This document shows positions 60,471 to 64,000 of a DNA stretch of 64,000 bases, one piece after another. The DNA is from DAHUXN01 sp963729815 (GTDB lineage Bacteria > Acidobacteriota > Terriglobia > Acidiferrales > UBA7541): NCBI GenBank assembly GCA_963729815.1, contig CAVSPU010000002.1, forward strand, positions 744,001 to 808,000, given 5' to 3'. Every line of letters starts with the position of its first letter. The stretch's first letter is position 1. The notes beneath the pieces were generated by a model. The model had not been told where the DNA came from. It made no database searches and was given only the letters and a program-made list of their open reading frames with translations. The position numbers were made by a program, and so were the translations under genes.

Positions 60471-62000
60471 CTACGCGTTCGCCCGGCTCGCCGTCAAGCG
60501 AGATTCGATTTCCGCCAACTGTTTGCGCATTGTAGCCACGAATGATGCGTCGGTGATGGAATCCAGATTGATCGACACATTCGCGAGCGCGCCCCGAATT
60601 CCTGCAGTGGCCATCAATCGCGCTACGCGAAGGTCTGAAAGCATAGAAGCGCTGGAGATGGCTTCCAGTTGCCCGAGCCGCTCGAAAATGTCCAAAGACT
60701 TACGGGCCACCGTCATCGGGACTTCCGCCGCGCCTCGTGTAGCTTTTTGAATTGCGTCTTGGCGGCGGCGCTCATCCTCGGGTGTTTCTTTTGGCAGCTT
60801 GAATGCCGCGAGAACCGCATTATACGATTCCGCGTCGCGATCGATGGCGTCGGCAAGTTCCGCTGCGGCGGCATGCATTTCGGCGATGGTCTGGCTGAGC
60901 TGGTCGGCATAAGCCGCCTGCGATTTTTTCTTGCGCGAAAGTCCCGCGACCATTTGCGCGAGGCTTGCCGCGAGCGCGCCCGCGAGCGCCGAAACGGAAC
61001 CTCCGCCGGGCGTCGCTGTGGGCTCTGCAACGGCATCCAGAAATGGCCGCGCCAGCGCGGTCAATTTACCGGCGCCAGATTCGAGCGGCGTTCCTGTAAG
61101 CGCTGCGGTGAGCCGATTCTCGAATACTTGCGCCGAGGAGAAGTTCTCGAACTTCAGATAGAAATCCGCGGTCATCTCAATTGCCCGTTTCGGAATCAGC
61201 CCGACAATTTCGCTGCCGATAATGGAAACTCCATGGCGTTCAGCTTCGCTGCGCACCATTTCGAAGACGCGATGCAGCGGAGTTTGTTCGTAATCGGTCA
61301 TGTTGATCGACACTTGCGCGACGTGCCGCGCGCGAAGATCCACGCCCATGGACTTAACGTAGCGGAGCCCGCCCGTTGAGAAACGGATCGCTCGCGCGAT
61401 TTTGTTCGCGATGGCAACATCGGGCGTGTTCAGATTGATGTTGTACGCGATTAGAAATTTTCGCGCGCCGACGATCACAGCTCCCGCAGTCGGATGCAGG
61501 CGCGGCTCGCCGACGTCTGGCGCGCGGTCGGGATTCTTCAGTACATCCTCACGCACCCCTTCGAATTGCCCTTTGCGGACGTTTTCGAGGTTGGCGCGTT
61601 CTGGCCGCGCCGCCGCAGCCTCGTAGAAATAGACAGGGATCTTGTAGCGCTGCCAGATCTCGTTGCCGACTTTTTTCGCGAGCGCAACGCAATCTTCAAT
61701 TGTCACGCCGTCCACGGGGATGAACGGAACAACGTCTGTGGCGCCCAAGCGCGGATGAGCGCCGGAATGCTTCGTCAAATCGATGAGCTCGAGCGCTTTG
61801 CCAATGCCGCGCAGCGCCGCTTCCGCCACGGGTTCCGGCTCGCCGGCCAGCGTGATGACGCAGCGGTTGTGGTCCGCGTCGCTTTCGCGGTCGAGGACGT
61901 AGACGCCTTCGACGGATTGCATCGCGGTGACCAAGGCGTCAATCTTGGCTGGATCGCGGCCCTCGGAGAAATTCGGCACGCATTCGATCAGTCGTTTCAT
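60471..62000 (-). CDS. ftcD: Bifunctional glutamate formimidoyltransferase/formimidoyltetrahydrofolate cyclodeaminase
   Basis: This 509-aa enzyme begins with ECVPNFSEGRDPAKIDALVT, the formiminotransferase N-domain, includes LGATDVVPFIPVDGVTIEDC and the catalytic region SGAHPRLGATD, and ends with a cyclodeaminase domain (ATPGGGSVSALAGALAASLA, then SLFERLGQLEAIS-like helices) as in the eukaryotic fusion. It takes the formimino group of N-formimino-glutamate, the last step of one histidine-degradation route, to tetrahydrofolate and releases ammonia. It follows hutI by 43 bp. Confidence 0.88.
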   Translation of the reverse strand: MKRLIECVPNFSEGRDPAKIDALVTAMQSVEGVYVLDRESDADHNRCVITLAGEPEPVAEAALRGIGKALELIDLTKHSGAHPRLGATDVVPFIPVDGVTIEDCVALAKKVGNEIWQRYKIPVYFYEAAAARPERANLENVRKGQFEGVREDVLKNPDRAPDVGEPRLHPTAGAVIVGARKFLIAYNINLNTPDVAIANKIARAIRFSTGGLRYVKSMGVDLRARHVAQVSINMTDYEQTPLHRVFEMVRSEAERHGVSIIGSEIVGLIPKRAIEMTADFYLKFENFSSAQVFENRLTAALTGTPLESGAGKLTALARPFLDAVAEPTATPGGGSVSALAGALAASLAQMVAGLSRKKKSQAAYADQLSQTIAEMHAAAAELADAIDRDAESYNAVLAAFKLPKETPEDERRRQDAIQKATRGAAEVPMTVARKSLDIFERLGQLEAISSASMLSDLRVARLMATAGIRGALANVSINLDSITDASFVATMRKQLAEIESRLTASRANA

Positions 62001-62043
62001 CCCCGAGGATACCTCGCCATATATATGGAATTGCGGCAACGGC

Positions 62044-63327
62044 TCAAGCCGCGTTGCGTGAAAAAATAACCTTGCCGCGCTTCATCGTCAGCCAGCAGTG
62101 ATTCACCCCAAAATAATAGGGTATCTCGCGGTAGTCAGCCACATCGAACACAGCGAAGTCAGCGAACTTGCCAACTTCGAGCGAGCCGACGCGATCGTGG
62201 CGTCCAAGCGAATAAGCAGCATTGATGGTTGCGGCCGAGATGGCCTCGGCGGGCGTCATGCGCATCTGCGTGCAGGCGAGCGAAAGAATCAAGGGCATCG
62301 AAAGCGTGGGGCTCGTGCCCGGATTAAAATTGGTGGCGAGTCCGACGATGGCGCCGGCGTCAATCAGCTTCCGCGCGGGGGCGTAATGTGCCAGTCCGAG
62401 ATGAAAGCAGCAGCCCGGCAGCAGCGTACAAGTGACGTTCGATTTCGCGAGCGCGCGAATGTCTCCGGCACTCAGCTTTTCAAGATGGTCGGCGCTCGCG
62501 GCATTCAATTCGACGGCAAGCCGCGCGGCGCCGGTGCGCGCGACTTGCTCGGCGTGAACGCGCAGTCCCAGCCCACACGCACGCGCCGCGGTGAGAATCC
62601 GGCGCGATTGCGAAACCGAGAATGCCCCGCGGTCGCAATAAACATCGCAGAACTCGGCGAGATTCTCGGCGGCGACTTCTGGAATCCAGCGTTTGCAAAG
62701 CAGGTCGACGTATTCATCGGCGCGGCCGCGAAATTCAGGCGGCACGACGTGTGCGCCTAGGAATGTACGCGCGATTTCAATTGGTTGCTCGCCTTCCAGA
62801 TCGCGTAGCGCGACAAGTATCTTGCGCTCGCTTTCCCAGTCGAGGCCGTAGCCGGATTTCGCTTCGATGGTAGTCGTGCCATGCGCGCCGAACTGTGCCA
62901 GGCGTGCTCGCGCGCGAGATTTCAAATCCGCAGATGATGTCTTGCGAAGCCTGAGAGCACTGTTGACGATTCCGCCGCCCGCCCGCGCGATTTCCTCGTA
63001 GCTGGCGCCGCCGATGCGCTGCTCATATTCCGCCGCGCGCGATGCCGCAAAAATCAAATGCGTATGCGAATCGACAAAGCCGGGAAGGACGACGCGTCCG
63101 CCCAAATCCAGTTTTCGCGCGCGCCGCGAATCGCGCAGAGCTTCGATGCGGCGTCGCGGCCCGATCGCGGCAATCCGCCCGTCGCGGACGAGCAGGGCTC
63201 CGTCGCGAAGCAAGCCAATCTCCACGAGGTTACGCCCTCGCTTCGGCGCTGGCCCGCGTAGCGTAAGGATTTCGGAGCAATTCGTAATCAGCCAGTCGGC
63301 CGATTTCTGATTTTTCGCCATTACCAT
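62044..63327 (-). CDS. hutI: Imidazolonepropionase
   Basis: This 427-aa amidohydrolase opens imidazolone-propionate to formimino-glutamate in histidine degradation. The metal site is in PGFVDSHTHLIFAASRAAEY (HxH), with KSGYGLDWESERKIL, HAEQVARTGAARLAVEL, ASADHLEKLS and NFNPGTSP as further HutI signatures. Start at 63327 gives the expected N-terminus. With ftcD it forms the second half of the Hut pathway; hutH and hutU are outside the window. Confidence 0.93.
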   Translation of the reverse strand: MVMAKNQKSADWLITNCSEILTLRGPAPKRGRNLVEIGLLRDGALLVRDGRIAAIGPRRRIEALRDSRRARKLDLGGRVVLPGFVDSHTHLIFAASRAAEYEQRIGGASYEEIARAGGGIVNSALRLRKTSSADLKSRARARLAQFGAHGTTTIEAKSGYGLDWESERKILVALRDLEGEQPIEIARTFLGAHVVPPEFRGRADEYVDLLCKRWIPEVAAENLAEFCDVYCDRGAFSVSQSRRILTAARACGLGLRVHAEQVARTGAARLAVELNAASADHLEKLSAGDIRALAKSNVTCTLLPGCCFHLGLAHYAPARKLIDAGAIVGLATNFNPGTSPTLSMPLILSLACTQMRMTPAEAISAATINAAYSLGRHDRVGSLEVGKFADFAVFDVADYREIPYYFGVNHCWLTMKRGKVIFSRNAA

Positions 63328-63443
63328 CCCGGATTCCCACGGTACTGAAATCCCGGTCGATCCGCAACCATCCTCGTCCCGTGCAGAGTATACTCGGGCG
63401 GAATTCGCAGCGGGGAAATCGACTATTTTCAGCGGAGGGGCGG

Positions 63444-64000
63444 ATGCGCAGACGAATCGCGGCGGCAATGGCAATCCTTGCGGGGAGTGCGTTGATGGCG
63501 ATTGCTGCATTGGCGAACGCTCACACTGGACCGGCAGAGATGGCCGAATATGACATTGTCATCCGCAACGGCCATATTATCGACGGCACTGGCTCGCCGT
63601 GGTATTCGGCTGACGTCGGCATCCGCGATGGACGCATTGCCGTGATTGGCAATCTGTCGCGCGCGCACGCGCAGCAGACAATCGATGCCGCCGGACGTGT
63701 GGTCGCGCCCGGCTTCATCGACATGCTGGGTCAATCCGAAATGACCATGCTCGTCAATCCTCACGTGCCGTCAAAAATCTTCCAGGGCATCACGACGGAA
63801 ATCACCGGCGAAGGCGATTCCATCGCTCCTCAGACCGATGCGACGCTCGCCGATTTTCGCTCCGAATTCGAGCACTATGGAATCACGCCGGATTGGCGGA
63901 CGTTCACGCAATACTTCGCGCGCCTGCAGAAGCAGGGAATGGGAATCAACCTCGCGACGTATGTTGGTGCAACGCAGATTCGCCGCATCGTGATCGGCGA
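63444..64000 (+). CDS. N-acyl-D-amino-acid deacylase-like protein (partial, runs off the window)
   Basis: The frame continues past the window end. It has a signal peptide (AAAMAILAGSALMAIAALAN), then DIVIRNGHIIDGTGSPWYSA and GIRDGRIAVIGNLSRAHAQQ, the usual start of D-aminoacylase/dihydroorotase-type amidohydrolases. Where these normally have FIDxHTHxD it reads GFIDMLGQSEMTML, so the HxH metal pair is missing. TTEITGEGDSIAP follows. AGGGGCGG precedes the start at 63444. Confidence 0.85.
   Translation, partial: MRRRIAAAMAILAGSALMAIAALANAHTGPAEMAEYDIVIRNGHIIDGTGSPWYSADVGIRDGRIAVIGNLSRAHAQQTIDAAGRVVAPGFIDMLGQSEMTMLVNPHVPSKIFQGITTEITGEGDSIAPQTDATLADFRSEFEHYGITPDWRTFTQYFARLQKQGMGINLATYVGATQIRRIVIG

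Overview
The window looks like a chromosomal segment of a soil-type member of the Acidobacteriota. This is inferred from gene content (DUF5818, PEP-CTERM and M48 proteins, an AmrS radical SAM protein, a form II CO-dehydrogenase-like operon, many secreted hypotheticals), the high GC content and the gene order; no 16S gene is present. Most of it is ordinary chromosome with dense, often translationally coupled genes. No rRNA or CRISPR array is present. The only tRNA seen is tRNA-Phe(GAA).

Layout. 0.2-3.9 kb: hydantoinase/oxoprolinase pair hyuA-hyuB. 4.0-10.6 kb: housekeeping genes (carD; tsaB-rimI; a YdcH-like protein; psd-pssA for phosphatidylethanolamine; a cysteine-less aspartate-semialdehyde dehydrogenase paralogue; lptE; holA; rpsT). 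10.8-15.1 kb: an M48 protease, then phoH-ybeY-corC. 15.2-19.5 kb: coxS-coxL-coxM-coxG-like molybdenum hydroxylase operon. 19.5-32.6 kb: small secreted proteins, DinB, TPR, AmrS, PilZ, an alpha/beta hydrolase, an amidohydrolase and an S41 protease, with three copies of an unexplained ~85 bp intergenic repeat.

32.7-35.1 kb is the most striking chromosomal locus. A membrane-anchored iodothyronine-deiodinase-like protein is interrupted by an in-frame TGA exactly where deiodinases carry selenocysteine, followed by a compact hairpin suitable as a bacterial SECIS. Convergent to it, and overlapping by 95 bp, lies a flavoprotein with the WxWxIP signature of flavin-dependent halogenases. 35.4-42.9 kb: an M48/beta-propeller fusion, DUF5996, a UBP zinc finger and the three-gene pnt transhydrogenase.

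42,890-53,694 is a 10.8 kb integrative element flanked by an 18 bp direct repeat derived from the 3' end of tRNA-Phe. It carries a large serine recombinase, a small resolvase, a TOPRIM/DUF3631 primase-helicase, ribbon-helix-helix and HTH-like proteins, small hypotheticals, and several blocks of inverted repeats and iterons that look like replication or control sites. The recombinase gene runs through attR into the tRNA, so its C-terminus would change on excision. No capsid, tail or conjugation genes were recognised.

53.7-64 kb: tRNA-Phe, ftsK, a GNAT gene with uppP, a tiny cysteine-rich protein, a PEP-CTERM protein, the histidine-degradation pair hutI-ftcD and the start of an N-acyl-D-amino-acid deacylase-like gene.
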